Assembly (NCBI GenBank): GCA_016209385.1
Contig: JACQWB010000226.1
Coordinates: 1 to 34,194, forward strand
Source: Candidatus Rokuibacteriota bacterium
Lineage (GTDB): Bacteria > Methylomirabilota > Methylomirabilia > Rokubacteriales > CSP1-6
Reading direction: 5' to 3'
DNA length: 34,194 bases
Position numbers and translations under genes: made by a program. How positions within the stretch are numbered: the first letter of the stretch is position 1; each line of letters opens with the position of its first letter. The notes under the pieces are model-generated. The model was not told where the DNA came from. It ran no database searches and saw only the letters and a program-made list of their open reading frames with translations. Shown piece by piece: positions 1-7,672 of the stretch.

Positions 1-813
1 GGTCACCGGGGTCAGGAGCGCGCCGATCAGCACCAGGAGGATCGCGGCGTAGGTCGGGAAGAACGCCGTCCAGAGCACTGGCTGGGTGAACTTCGGCATC
101 GGCGTGACCGCTGCGGCATAGATGACAGCCGCCGCCACCGCGGCCCAGAAAGGCCCGGTCCACACCCCCAGGAAGTTGGGCGTAACGCGGGCGTAGTAGC
201 CCAGGACGGTAACACTGATCGCGACCCCGGCGAGGGCGAAGATCGTCACACCCCAGATGTTGAGGCGCATCTTGTAGAGCAGGTGGCCGACGATGATCCC
301 GGTGGCGAAAATGCCCATGTCCGCCGCGAACGTTCCGGGGAAGACGTTCCAGTACCGGGAGATCGGGAAGAGGAACGCGATGACCCCGAGGGCGAGGTAG
401 AACATCAGGAACGCGAGCAAGGTCGTTCGCGCCTCGGGATGGACCAGGGTGTGGGTGATGGGCCCGAAGGAGCGCCCCTCGTTCCGGACCGAGACCATCA
501 TCGCCCCGTAGTCCTGAAGCCAGCCGATGAAGAAGTTACCCAGGATGATCCACGCTAGGGCAGGAGCCCAGCCGAAGTGGAGAGCGATGAAGGGGCCGAG
601 GATGGGGCCGAGAGCCGTGATGCTCTTGAACTGGAAGCCCCAGAGTACATACTTGTTGACCGGAAAGTACTCCACCCCGTCCGCATACATGTGGGCCGGA
701 GTGGTCCGACGGGGGTCTGGAGCCCAAACCGTCCGATCGTACCACTTCCCGTACACCTTGTAGGCGATCAGGTAAGCGGCCAACGTAAGGACCACGAACC
801 AGAACGGTGTCAT
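1..813 (-). CDS. cstA: CstA-family carbon starvation protein / transporter (5' part, truncated by window edge)
   Basis: The minus-strand frame is open from the ATG at 813 to base 1 without a stop, giving 271 residues of an unfinished protein; family members are usually 500-700 aa. It is a polytopic membrane protein: a first helix at residues 3-19, then the family hallmark DGVEYFPVNKYVLWGF (45-60) followed by ITALGPILGP (65-74), then several hydrophobic helices separated by short charged loops. CstA proteins are inner-membrane transporters implicated in peptide and pyruvate uptake during carbon limitation; substrate specificity cannot be read from this fragment. The start has a good ribosome site, AAAGGGGG, about 5-6 nt upstream. 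It is separated from sppA by about 540 bases, so it is probably its own transcription unit. Family assignment rests on these motifs; the true C-terminus lies outside the window. Confidence 0.88.
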   Translation of the reverse strand, partial: MTPFWFVVLTLAAYLIAYKVYGKWYDRTVWAPDPRRTTPAHMYADGVEYFPVNKYVLWGFQFKSITALGPILGPFIALHFGWAPALAWIILGNFFIGWLQDYGAMMVSVRNEGRSFGPITHTLVHPEARTTLLAFLMFYLALGVIAFLFPISRYWNVFPGTFAADMGIFATGIIVGHLLYKMRLNIWGVTIFALAGVAISVTVLGYYARVTPNFLGVWTGPFWAAVAAAVIYAAAVTPMPKFTQPVLWTAFFPTYAAILLVLIGALLTPVT

Positions 814-1353
814 GATGTCCCCCTTTCTGTTGGTCTTTGCTCGCCTATCGGCCTAGCTCATGCCTTCGCCACGGCTACCCCGCCGGGCCTCCATCCGGGG
901 ACTGTCGCGGCTCTCACGTCGGCTTCCTGCCTCCGCCCCTGCCCCCTCGCCGGCTCAATCATGAGCCCGAAGAGCGTCCTCCGCAAGACCTAGCACGGCC
1001 GGCGGGCGCGCGGGGCTTCGGTGCGTTGTGGGAGGTCGGGAATCCCGAGGGGGGAATGAGCGGGGAACATCCGCGCCGCCGTTGGCGCTCCGAGGATGGC
1101 GGCTCTGAGGCGAAGGCATCCATCCACCCCCTTCGGCTCGACTGTCAACAGGCCGACGCATCCGTCGGGTCCCGGGTCGTCAACACGGTCCGGGACAGAA
1201 CGGAAGATCCCACGGGGCATTTCCCGCAGGCCAACCCGCTCCGGCTGGATATTAGTACCAAATCGAGTAGAGACGCAAGACTTTTCGAAGGCTTCTGTGT
1301 CCTGATTCACATCGGCCCTGCCGGGGGCTCCTTCCCAGGCCGCCAGGTCCGGC
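814..1353. other. 540-base intergenic gap between sppA and cstA
   Basis: No convincing gene on either strand. A GTG-initiated minus-strand frame of 106 codons (990-1310) exists, but its product is Pro/Arg-rich with no recognisable domain and random open frames of that size are common at this GC. The part around 1245-1300 is noticeably less GC-rich than its surroundings and holds a promoter-like pair on the minus strand. The 840-1060 part is C-rich with no clear stem-loop or T-run terminator. Most likely the leader and upstream regulatory region of cstA. Confidence 0.5.
1249..1278 (-). promoter_or_regulatory. Possible sigma70-type promoter, reading towards cstA
   Basis: On the minus strand TTGCGT (1273-1278) is followed after 16 nt by ACTAAT (1251-1256), or after 18 nt by TAATAT (1249-1254), in a locally AT-richer pocket of an otherwise very GC-rich gap. 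It faces cstA, about 435 nt upstream of its start, which would imply a long leader. Only three of six bases match the -35 consensus, so this is a weak call. Confidence 0.28.
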
Positions 1354-2244
1354 CTACTCCATGAGGTAGAGGGGAGCCTTCAGAAGGGCGAGGCCCGGTG
1401 CGAGGGATGGGGTGCCTACCCACCCGAGCTGGTTTCTCAGGAGGTCGAGCAGCGAGAAGCGGCGCCGCGGGAGGATGAGCTTCGGTCGCTCGGGGAGCCC
1501 CGCGAGCGCCGCGGCCCCCTCGATCGCCTCATCCAAGCCGCCCAGCGCGTCCAGCATCTTCAGTTCTTTCGCCTTCTGACCGGACACGATCCGCCCATCG
1601 GCGAAGCCCAGGACCGCCTCGCGGTCGAGTCCCCGGCCCTGCGCGACCGCGTTCACAAACTGGTTGTACACGTCGTCGAGGAGCACCTGGAGGATCTTTC
1701 GCTCCTCCGCGGTCATCGTCCGCGCGAAGTTGCCCAAGTCTTTGTACTGGCCGGACTTCACGACGACGTAGTCCACGCCGACCTTCTTGAGGAGCGCCTC
1801 CACGTTGGCCATCTGCATGACCACGCCGATCGACCCGGTCAGGGTTCCCGGGTTCGCGTAGATCCGATCGGCCGCTGTGGCGATGTAGTACCCGCCCGAA
1901 GCGGCCACCGATCCCAGCGAGGCGACCACCGGTTTGCCGGCCTTCCGGAGGCGCTGGACGGCCGCGTGGATCTCCTGCGTCGGCGCCACGACACCGCCGG
2001 GGCTGTTGATGCGCAGCACCACCGCCCGGACCCGTGGATTCTCCTGGTGCTCCCGGAGCTCCCGCACCGCCGATTGCGATTCGAGGATGATCCCTTCGAG
2101 TTCCACGATCGCGACACGCTGCCCGCCGGGAAGGCCGGGCCCCTCGATCAGGACCAGGAGAACCCAGATCCCGAGGAAGAACAGGGCGAGAAGGCCACCG
2201 ATGGCGCCGAGCGCAATGGCAAAGGCACGCTTCCGGGAGGCCAT
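1354..2244 (-). CDS. sppA: Signal peptide peptidase SppA (protease IV family, short form)
   Basis: A membrane-anchored serine protease of family S49 that cleaves remnant signal peptides and other membrane peptides on the outer face of the cytoplasmic membrane. The 296 aa protein has one N-terminal membrane segment (about 8-32) and a single ClpP-fold domain, so it resembles the roughly 300 aa bacillar SppA rather than the double-length E. coli enzyme. The nucleophile is Ser116 in GSVAASGGYY and the general base is Lys168 in SGQYKDLGN, the Ser-Lys dyad of the family. The motif RINSPGG (78-84) lines the active site. ATG start; only 3 nt separate it from the rpsA stop, so the two are probably cotranscribed. 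It ends with TAG, which matters for interpreting the hisC amber codon: TAG is a normal stop here. Confidence 0.93.
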   Translation of the reverse strand: MASRKRAFAIALGAIGGLLALFFLGIWVLLVLIEGPGLPGGQRVAIVELEGIILESQSAVRELREHQENPRVRAVVLRINSPGGVVAPTQEIHAAVQRLRKAGKPVVASLGSVAASGGYYIATAADRIYANPGTLTGSIGVVMQMANVEALLKKVGVDYVVVKSGQYKDLGNFARTMTAEERKILQVLLDDVYNQFVNAVAQGRGLDREAVLGFADGRIVSGQKAKELKMLDALGGLDEAIEGAAALAGLPERPKLILPRRRFSLLDLLRNQLGWVGTPSLAPGLALLKAPLYLME

Positions 2245-2247
2245 GGC

Positions 2248-4017
2248 CTATGCTTCTTCCTCCTCGTCTCCGAGGTCGGTGCGGCCCTTCTTGCGCCGTC
2301 GCCGGTCCCGATGGTCGCGCGAGTCCACGGGCTCGACCTGAGCCGCCAACTCCTTCAGCGAGAGGCCAATACGCCGCTCCTGGGGCTCGACCCGGATGAC
2401 CATCAGCGTCAGCTCGTCGCCGACGTTGACGATGTCCTCCGGCCGGCTCACTGGGCGGGACGACATCTGGGAGATGTGCAGGAGCCCGTCCACCCCGGGC
2501 TCGAGCTCGACAAAGGCGCCGAAGTCGGCGAGACGGACGACCTTGCCGCGGACCCGGGTCCCCATCGGGTAGCGCTCCGCCACGGTCTCCCAGGGATCGG
2601 GCTGGAGCTGCTTCAGGCCCAGCGAGATGCGCTTGGCGTCGCGGTCGACGCTGAGGATCAGCGCCTCGACGGCCTGCCCCTTCTTGAGGACTTCGGACGG
2701 GTGGCCGATGTTTCGCGTCCAGGACAGGTCCGAGATGTGCAGGAGCCCGTCCACCCCCGGCTCGAGCTCGACGAAGGCGCCGAAGTCGGTGAGGTTCCTG
2801 ACCTTCCCCTGCACGCGCGTGCCGGCGCTGTAGCGCTGGTCGATCGTCGCCCAGGGGTCCGGCTCGACCTGCTTCATCCCCAGCGAGATGCGCTTGTGCG
2901 CCTTGTTGACGTCGAGCACCACCACGTCCACTTGATCGCCGACGTTGACGATCTTGGACGGGTGGCCGACGCGGCGCGTCCAGGACATCTCGGAGACGTG
3001 GACCAGCCCCTCCACGCCCGCCTCGAGCTCGACGAAGGCGCCGTAGTTGGTGAGACTCACCACCTTGCCGGTCACCTTGGCCCCGACCGGATACTTCGTG
3101 TCGACCACGGTCCACGGGTCGGAGGTCTTCTGTTTGTAGCCCAAGGAAACCCGGCCCGTTTCCCGGTCGAAATGCAGCACGACGACCTCCACCTGGTCGC
3201 CGACCTGGAAGATCTCCGAGGGGTGGCCGACCCGGCCCCAGGACATGTCGGTCACGTGCAGGAGGCCGTCGACGCCCCCGAGATCGATGAAGGCGCCGTA
3301 GTCGGTGATGTTCTTGACGGTGCCGGTGCACACCATCCCCTCGTGGAGAACCGCGAGCGTCTGTTTCCTGCGGTCCTCTCGGTCGTCTTCGAGCACGGCC
3401 CGGCGGGAGAGCACCACGTTCCCCCGGCGGCGGTTCAGCTTGATGACCTTGGCGCGGATCGTCTGGCCCACGAACGCGGCCAGATTCTTCACCGGGCGGA
3501 GGTCCACCTGCGACCCGGGCAGGAACGCCTTCACCCCAACGTCGACCGACAGGCCTCCCTTGACCACCTCGACCACGCGCCCTTCCACCGGCGCGCCGTG
3601 CTCGTAGGCGTGCGAGATACTGTCCCAGACCTTGATCTTGTCTGCCTTCTCTTTGGACAGGACGATGAAGCCCTCGGCATCCTCCTTGGCCTCCAGGTAC
3701 ACCTCGATCTCGTCGCCGATCCGGGGGACGGTACCGGCGCGGTGGAATTCCTCGATCGGAATCATCCCCTCGCTCTTGTACCCGACGTCCACGAGCACCT
3801 CGCCGTCCCCCACCTGGACGATCCGGCCACGGAGGACCTCGCCCTCCTCAAAGTCGGTGAACGCGTCGCGGAACCAGTCCTCCATGCGCTCTTCGGGCTC
3901 CGGGTTGTGCTTCTGGGGAGCGGTGCGCCTCGCCACCTCCTTCCGAGTCTCCCCCTCCTCGCGGGCCCCGCTCGCGTTCCCCGCGAGGGTTGTCGGCTGC
4001 TTCGCGTCGCTCTCCAT
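2248..4017 (-). CDS. rpsA: 30S ribosomal protein S1 (six S1 domains)
   Basis: S1 unwinds and delivers mRNA to the 30S subunit. The 589 aa protein has six S1 (OB-fold) repeats at about 58-122, 142-207, 226-297, 312-383, 397-470 and 484-557. The last four carry the canonical DFGAFVEL and GLLHISDLSW-type strands, while the first two are more divergent, as expected for the ribosome-docking repeats. The N-terminus has a 44-residue charged extension before the usual MEDWF start. I kept the upstream ATG because a perfect AAGGAGGT lies 9 nt before it, while nothing comparable precedes Met45. The C-terminus is a basic stretch followed by an acidic tail ending DEEEEA. It is 81 bases downstream of plsC, with a stem-loop in that gap, and is followed 3 nt later by sppA. 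Stop codon TAG. Confidence 0.97.
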   Translation of the reverse strand: MESDAKQPTTLAGNASGAREEGETRKEVARRTAPQKHNPEPEERMEDWFRDAFTDFEEGEVLRGRIVQVGDGEVLVDVGYKSEGMIPIEEFHRAGTVPRIGDEIEVYLEAKEDAEGFIVLSKEKADKIKVWDSISHAYEHGAPVEGRVVEVVKGGLSVDVGVKAFLPGSQVDLRPVKNLAAFVGQTIRAKVIKLNRRRGNVVLSRRAVLEDDREDRRKQTLAVLHEGMVCTGTVKNITDYGAFIDLGGVDGLLHVTDMSWGRVGHPSEIFQVGDQVEVVVLHFDRETGRVSLGYKQKTSDPWTVVDTKYPVGAKVTGKVVSLTNYGAFVELEAGVEGLVHVSEMSWTRRVGHPSKIVNVGDQVDVVVLDVNKAHKRISLGMKQVEPDPWATIDQRYSAGTRVQGKVRNLTDFGAFVELEPGVDGLLHISDLSWTRNIGHPSEVLKKGQAVEALILSVDRDAKRISLGLKQLQPDPWETVAERYPMGTRVRGKVVRLADFGAFVELEPGVDGLLHISQMSSRPVSRPEDIVNVGDELTLMVIRVEPQERRIGLSLKELAAQVEPVDSRDHRDRRRRKKGRTDLGDEEEEA

Positions 4018-4026
4018 TCCCTCCGA

Positions 4027-4034
4027 ACCTCCTT
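4027..4034 (-). promoter_or_regulatory. Strong Shine-Dalgarno of rpsA
   Basis: Minus strand AAGGAGGT, fully complementary to the 16S anti-SD, 9 nt from the ATG at 4017. It decides the longer of two possible rpsA starts. Confidence 0.8.
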
Positions 4035-4045
4035 GTCTATGATCG

Positions 4046-4064
4046 CCCGGAGCTGGTCTCCGGG
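4046..4064 (-). promoter_or_regulatory. Stem-loop in the rpsA leader
   Basis: The minus-strand RNA reads CCCGGAG-ACCAG-CTCCGGG, a perfect 7-bp GC-rich stem with a 5-nt loop, ending 11 nt upstream of the rpsA Shine-Dalgarno. No U-run follows it, so an intrinsic terminator for the upstream genes is unlikely. A regulatory leader element or an mRNA processing site is possible. Confidence 0.5.
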
Positions 4065-4098
4065 TGCAGCATCAGTCGATGGTCGTGTCAGGTCAGCG

Positions 4099-4743
4099 TC
4101 AGGCCGTCCGGGCTGTCGCCTCCCAGCTCGGCTCGGCCCCGGCGTCTCGCACGCGGGCGATGGCGTTCATGATCTGCCGGCTCGCCTCCCGGTAGCGCTC
4201 CTTCTGTCCCCGTGCTCCCTCGCCGGCGAAGGCGAGTGGCGGCCCGAAGCTCACCCGGATCTTTCCCGGACGCGGGAACCACCCCCCGCGGGGGAGCACC
4301 CGGCCCGAGCCCGCGATGTACGCCGGGACCACCGGGGCGCCGCTCAGGACGGCGAGCATCCCGGCCCCGGGCTTCGCTTCCCCGAGCGTCCCCTCCTCGC
4401 CCCGCGTCCCCTCGGGAAAGACGAGCAGGGCGGCGCCGGACTCCAGGACCCGGAGCGCGACGCGGAGCGCGGCAGGATCCGCGCCTCCCCGCCGGACCGG
4501 CCGCGCGTGGAGCCTCGAGATCAGCCCGCCGAAGAAGGGGATCGAGAACAACTCCGCCTTCGCCAGGAAGTGCAGCGGTCGGGGAGCAGCCACGCCGATG
4601 ATCGGCGGATCGAGCACGCTCGCATGATTGGCCGCGATCAGCACCGGCCCCGTCGGCGGGATGTGTCCCGTTCCCCGGGCTTCGATCCGGAACAAGAGGC
4701 GCGCCAGCACGAACACGAACGTTTTCACGATCCGGTAGAGCAC
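4099..4743 (-). CDS. plsC: 1-acyl-sn-glycerol-3-phosphate acyltransferase (PlsC family)
   Basis: Acylates lysophosphatidic acid to phosphatidic acid at the inner membrane, the second acylation of phospholipid synthesis. The 214 aa protein is the usual size. The catalytic HX4D motif is NHASVLD (39-45), and the substrate-binding FPEGTR follows at about 109-114. The N-terminus is hydrophobic, as is common for membrane-associated PlsC. The start is a GTG inside the last codons of cmk (19 nt overlap), which suggests translational coupling. The substrate could be another lysophospholipid, since PlsC-fold enzymes are hard to tell apart by sequence. The aroA-cmk-plsC-rpsA order is seen in several bacterial groups and supports the assignment. 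Confidence 0.9.
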   Translation of the reverse strand: MLYRIVKTFVFVLARLLFRIEARGTGHIPPTGPVLIAANHASVLDPPIIGVAAPRPLHFLAKAELFSIPFFGGLISRLHARPVRRGGADPAALRVALRVLESGAALLVFPEGTRGEEGTLGEAKPGAGMLAVLSGAPVVPAYIAGSGRVLPRGGWFPRPGKIRVSFGPPLAFAGEGARGQKERYREASRQIMNAIARVRDAGAEPSWEATARTA

Positions 4744-5480
4744 TCGACCCTCCGCACGACCTCAAGCATCTGCGTCACGACTTGGTCGACCGATTTTCCC
4801 GTCGAGTCGATCACGACCGCCCCCGGGGGAACCACGAGGGGCGCCAGCGCGCGACCCCGATCCTGGAGGTCCCGCTGGGCGATCTCCTCGCGGACTTCCG
4901 GGAGGCTCCGGCGCGTCCCGCGCCCCTCGAGCTCGCGCCGGCGCCGCTCGGCGCGAACGACCTCGGCGGCGTCCAGGTAGAACTTCACGTCTGCGTCGGG
5001 GCAGACGACGCTGCCGGTGTCGCGACCTTCGAGCACGACGCCGCCGCGGGCCGCGAGACGCCGCTGGATCGGCGTCACCGTGTCCCTGACCGTCTTCAGC
5101 GCGGTCAGCCGTGAGGTGAGCTCGCCGACCTCCGGAGCCCGGATTTCCTCGCTCACGTCCCGGCCATCGAGCAGGACGCGCTCACCCCGGAGCTCCACGG
5201 TAGTCCGCTCCAGGAGGGCGCTGAGCGCTGGGCCATCCACCGGCGCCAGGCCTGCCCGCATGACCCGGAGGGCCAGCGCTCGGTACATGGCTCCCGTGTC
5301 GATGAGCTGGAAGCCCAGGCGCCCGGCCAGCTCCCGCGCCACGATGCTCTTTCCTGCCGCCGCGGGGCCGTCGATCGTGACCACCGGCGTTCTGGGGCGC
5401 GCCCGGCTCCCGCGGCGGGTCGCGGCGAGAGGTCCACGGCGTTTTCCCTGGACCGCCTTCGCCCGCCGGCTCGCGGTCAT
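4725..5480 (-). CDS. cmk: (d)CMP kinase (cytidylate kinase)
   Basis: Phosphorylates CMP and dCMP to the diphosphates in pyrimidine salvage. The P-loop GPAAAGKS lies at 38-45, the family motif DTGAMYRA at 61-68, and a GRDTGSVV segment further on contacts the nucleotide. An upstream in-frame GTG (5498) is possible, but the ATG at 5480 forms an ATGA overlap with the aroA stop, the pattern used throughout this cluster, so I chose 5480 (251 aa). Even so there is a roughly 30-residue Arg-rich N-terminal extension before the first strand, longer than in most Cmk proteins; its role is unknown. Overlaps plsC downstream. Confidence 0.94.
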   Translation of the reverse strand: MTASRRAKAVQGKRRGPLAATRRGSRARPRTPVVTIDGPAAAGKSIVARELAGRLGFQLIDTGAMYRALALRVMRAGLAPVDGPALSALLERTTVELRGERVLLDGRDVSEEIRAPEVGELTSRLTALKTVRDTVTPIQRRLAARGGVVLEGRDTGSVVCPDADVKFYLDAAEVVRAERRRRELEGRGTRRSLPEVREEIAQRDLQDRGRALAPLVVPPGAVVIDSTGKSVDQVVTQMLEVVRRVECSTGS

Positions 5481-6790
5481 GGTGCTGTCGTCACGCACGC
5501 GTCACCAGTGAGCGTCCGGAGCGTCGAAACGAAGTCGGGGAACGAGGTCGCGATGCAGGCGGTGTCCTCGATGACGGTCTCTCCCTCGGCCCGGAGCCCG
5601 GCGATCGCCAGAGCCATGGCGATGCGGTGGTCGCCGTGACTGCTGACCCGCGCGCCGGACAGCCGGGCGCCGCCCCGAATGACAAAGCCATCCTCCCGCT
5701 CCTCGATCCAGACGCCGAGCTTCCCCAGCTCCGATGTCAGCGTCGAAACCCGGTCGGACTCCTTGACGCGAAGCTCTCGGGCCCCGCTCACTTCGGTCAC
5801 GCCCTCGGCCGCGGCGGCGGCCACCGCGAGGACCGGCAACTCGTCGATGAGCCGAGGGACCCGCGAGCCCTCGACCCGCACGCCCCGAAGCCGGCTGCTC
5901 CGGACGGTCAGGGTCGCCGTCGGCTCGCCCTCGCTCGCCAGCTCGGCCACTCGGACGTCGGCGCCCATTTCCCTCAAAGCGTCGAGAAGCCCGGTGCGGG
6001 TCGGGTTCATCCCGACCCCTCGAATCGTCAGCTCGCTGTCGGGGACGACGCATGCGGCCACGAGGAAGAACGCCGCGGAGGAGAAGTCGCCGGGGACCTG
6101 GAGCCGCTGGCCCCTCAGCTCGCCTTCGGGGAAGAGCGTCACGGTGTGGGCGTCTCGCTCGATCCGCGCCCCGAAGCTCGAAAGCATCCGCTCGGTGTGA
6201 TCCCGCGACTGCTCCGGTTCCTCCACCGTGACCGGCGCATCCGCTGCGACCCCGGCCAGGAGCAGCGCCGACTTCACCTGTGCCGACGCCACGGAGAGCC
6301 GGTAACGCCCCCCGCGGAGCGGACGGCCGCCGCGGATCGCTAGCGGAAGGCGCGCTCCGTCCTGGCGCCCGACAACGGTCGCCCCCATCTCGCGGAGCGG
6401 GCGGGCCACCCGCTCCATCGGGCGCCGGCGGAGGGAGTCGTCCCCGCTGAGCACGCTCCAGAAGGGCTGGCTGGCCAGGAGCCCGAGGAGCAGGCGCGCC
6501 GACGTGCCCGAGTTCCCGCAGTCCAGGACACCGTCGGGCTCCTGAAAGCCTTGGAGCCCAACTCCGTCGATCCGGTACCGCCCCGGTTCCTTCCGAGTGA
6601 CTTCGACCCCGAGCGCCTGGAGGGCGCGGAGCGTGTTCAGGCAGTCCTCGGCTTCGAGGAAGCCCGACACCTCCGTCGGCCCGGAGGCGAGGGCGCCGAC
6701 GAGTGCCGCGCGGTGCGAGACGGACTTATCCCCGGCGACCCGGATGGCCCCGGTGAGACCGCGCGCCTGACGCACCACGAGCTGAGTCAC
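5477..6790 (-). CDS. aroA: 3-phosphoshikimate 1-carboxyvinyltransferase (EPSP synthase)
   Basis: Joins shikimate-3-phosphate and PEP, the penultimate step to chorismate. The 437 aa protein has the family landmarks: GDKSVSHRA (20-28) with the PEP-binding Lys22, CGNSGTSAR (91-99), LSGDDSLRRRPM (114-125), QVKSALLLAG (171-180), SRDHTERM (195-202) and KESDR (343-347). The active-site loop keeps Gly95, the counterpart of E. coli Gly96, rather than the Ala of naturally glyphosate-insensitive class II enzymes; this is a sequence observation, not a phenotype claim. The start is GTG with AAGGAG about 6 nt upstream. It sits 36 bases after tyrA and overlaps cmk by 4 nt (ATGA). Confidence 0.97.
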   Translation of the reverse strand: MTQLVVRQARGLTGAIRVAGDKSVSHRAALVGALASGPTEVSGFLEAEDCLNTLRALQALGVEVTRKEPGRYRIDGVGLQGFQEPDGVLDCGNSGTSARLLLGLLASQPFWSVLSGDDSLRRRPMERVARPLREMGATVVGRQDGARLPLAIRGGRPLRGGRYRLSVASAQVKSALLLAGVAADAPVTVEEPEQSRDHTERMLSSFGARIERDAHTVTLFPEGELRGQRLQVPGDFSSAAFFLVAACVVPDSELTIRGVGMNPTRTGLLDALREMGADVRVAELASEGEPTATLTVRSSRLRGVRVEGSRVPRLIDELPVLAVAAAAAEGVTEVSGARELRVKESDRVSTLTSELGKLGVWIEEREDGFVIRGGARLSGARVSSHGDHRIAMALAIAGLRAEGETVIEDTACIATSFPDFVSTLRTLTGDACVTTAP

Positions 6791-6826
6791 GGGAACTCCT
6801 TCGATTCGGGACTCATCGCGCGACCC

Positions 6827-7672
6827 TCAGAGACCCTGCCGGGCGGCCCGGATCCGGCCAAGGGCCGCTTCGAGTCGAGAGGCGTCGCCGGCGGCGATGA
6901 GGCGTTCCAGGTCGGCCAGCGCGGCGCGGAACGCCACCAGCGACTGGGCGAGCGCCTCGCGGTTTCCGAGGAAGATGTCGCGCCAGATCCTCGGGTCTGA
7001 GGCCGCGATGCGCGTGGTGTCGGCGAAGCCACGCCCGGCGAAGCCAACCGCCGCGGGATCCGAGCGAAGCACCGCATCGACCAGCGCGAACGCGAGCAAG
7101 TGCGGCAGGTGGCTGACCATTCCGACCACGCGGTCGTGGAGCTCGGGGTCCAGAATCACCACGCGGCCGCCGAGGGCCTGCCAGAACTCCGAGACCCGCT
7201 TCACGGCGCCCGCGTCGCTGGCCTCGGTCGGGGTCAGGATCACGGTCGCCCCGACAAACAGGTCAGCCCGGGCCTGACCGTACCCGCTCTGCTCCGAGCC
7301 CGCCATCGGGTGACCACCGACGAACGCCAGCGGACGGGAGACGGCCAACGCCTCGGCCACGCTCACGATGCGCCCTTTCGTGCTCCCCACGTCCGTGACG
7401 GTTGCGTCCGGATCCGCCACGCGCCAGACGTCCGGGAGCAGCGCTTCGATCGTGGCCACCGGGGTAGCGAGCAGGACGACGTCGACACCCCGCACCCCCT
7501 CGCCGACGTCGACGGTGGCGCGGTCCACGACACCGTCGGCCACCGCGCGCGCCAGCGCGTCGGGCCGTCGGCCGATCGCCACGATCTCCCGCGCCACTCC
7601 CCGCCGCCGTGCGGCCAGGGCTGCCGATCCGCCGAGCAGCCCGAGCCCGACCACGGCGAGCCGACGGATCAT
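6827..7672 (-). CDS. tyrA: Prephenate (or arogenate) dehydrogenase, TyrA family
   Basis: Oxidative decarboxylation of prephenate or arogenate towards tyrosine. The 281 aa single-domain form has an N-terminal Rossmann fold with GLGLLGGS (9-16), the substrate and catalytic motif GGHPMAGSEQSG (119-130), and VSHLPH (186-191) in the helical dimerisation domain. There is no fused chorismate mutase and no C-terminal ACT domain, so allosteric tyrosine inhibition through ACT is not expected. The ATG at 7672 overlaps the hisC stop as ATGA. Whether NAD or NADP and prephenate or arogenate are used cannot be settled here. Its position directly after a HisC-type aminotransferase and PheA supports a Phe/Tyr operon. 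Confidence 0.95.
   Translation of the reverse strand: MIRRLAVVGLGLLGGSAALAARRRGVAREIVAIGRRPDALARAVADGVVDRATVDVGEGVRGVDVVLLATPVATIEALLPDVWRVADPDATVTDVGSTKGRIVSVAEALAVSRPLAFVGGHPMAGSEQSGYGQARADLFVGATVILTPTEASDAGAVKRVSEFWQALGGRVVILDPELHDRVVGMVSHLPHLLAFALVDAVLRSDPAAVGFAGRGFADTTRIAASDPRIWRDIFLGNREALAQSLVAFRAALADLERLIAAGDASRLEAALGRIRAARQGL

Noticed and set aside
990-1310. Minus-strand frame of 106 codons in the sppA-cstA gap
   Set aside because: GTG start without a clear SD, Pro/Arg-rich product, no recognisable domain; expected by chance in such GC-rich DNA.
1529-3331. 600-codon minus-strand frame across sppA and rpsA
   Set aside because: Arg/Gly/Pro-rich shadow in another frame of two well-supported genes.
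1966-4980. 1004-codon plus-strand open frame
   Set aside because: Antisense shadow of sppA, rpsA, plsC and cmk; composition is that of a reverse-frame artefact and no domain is visible.
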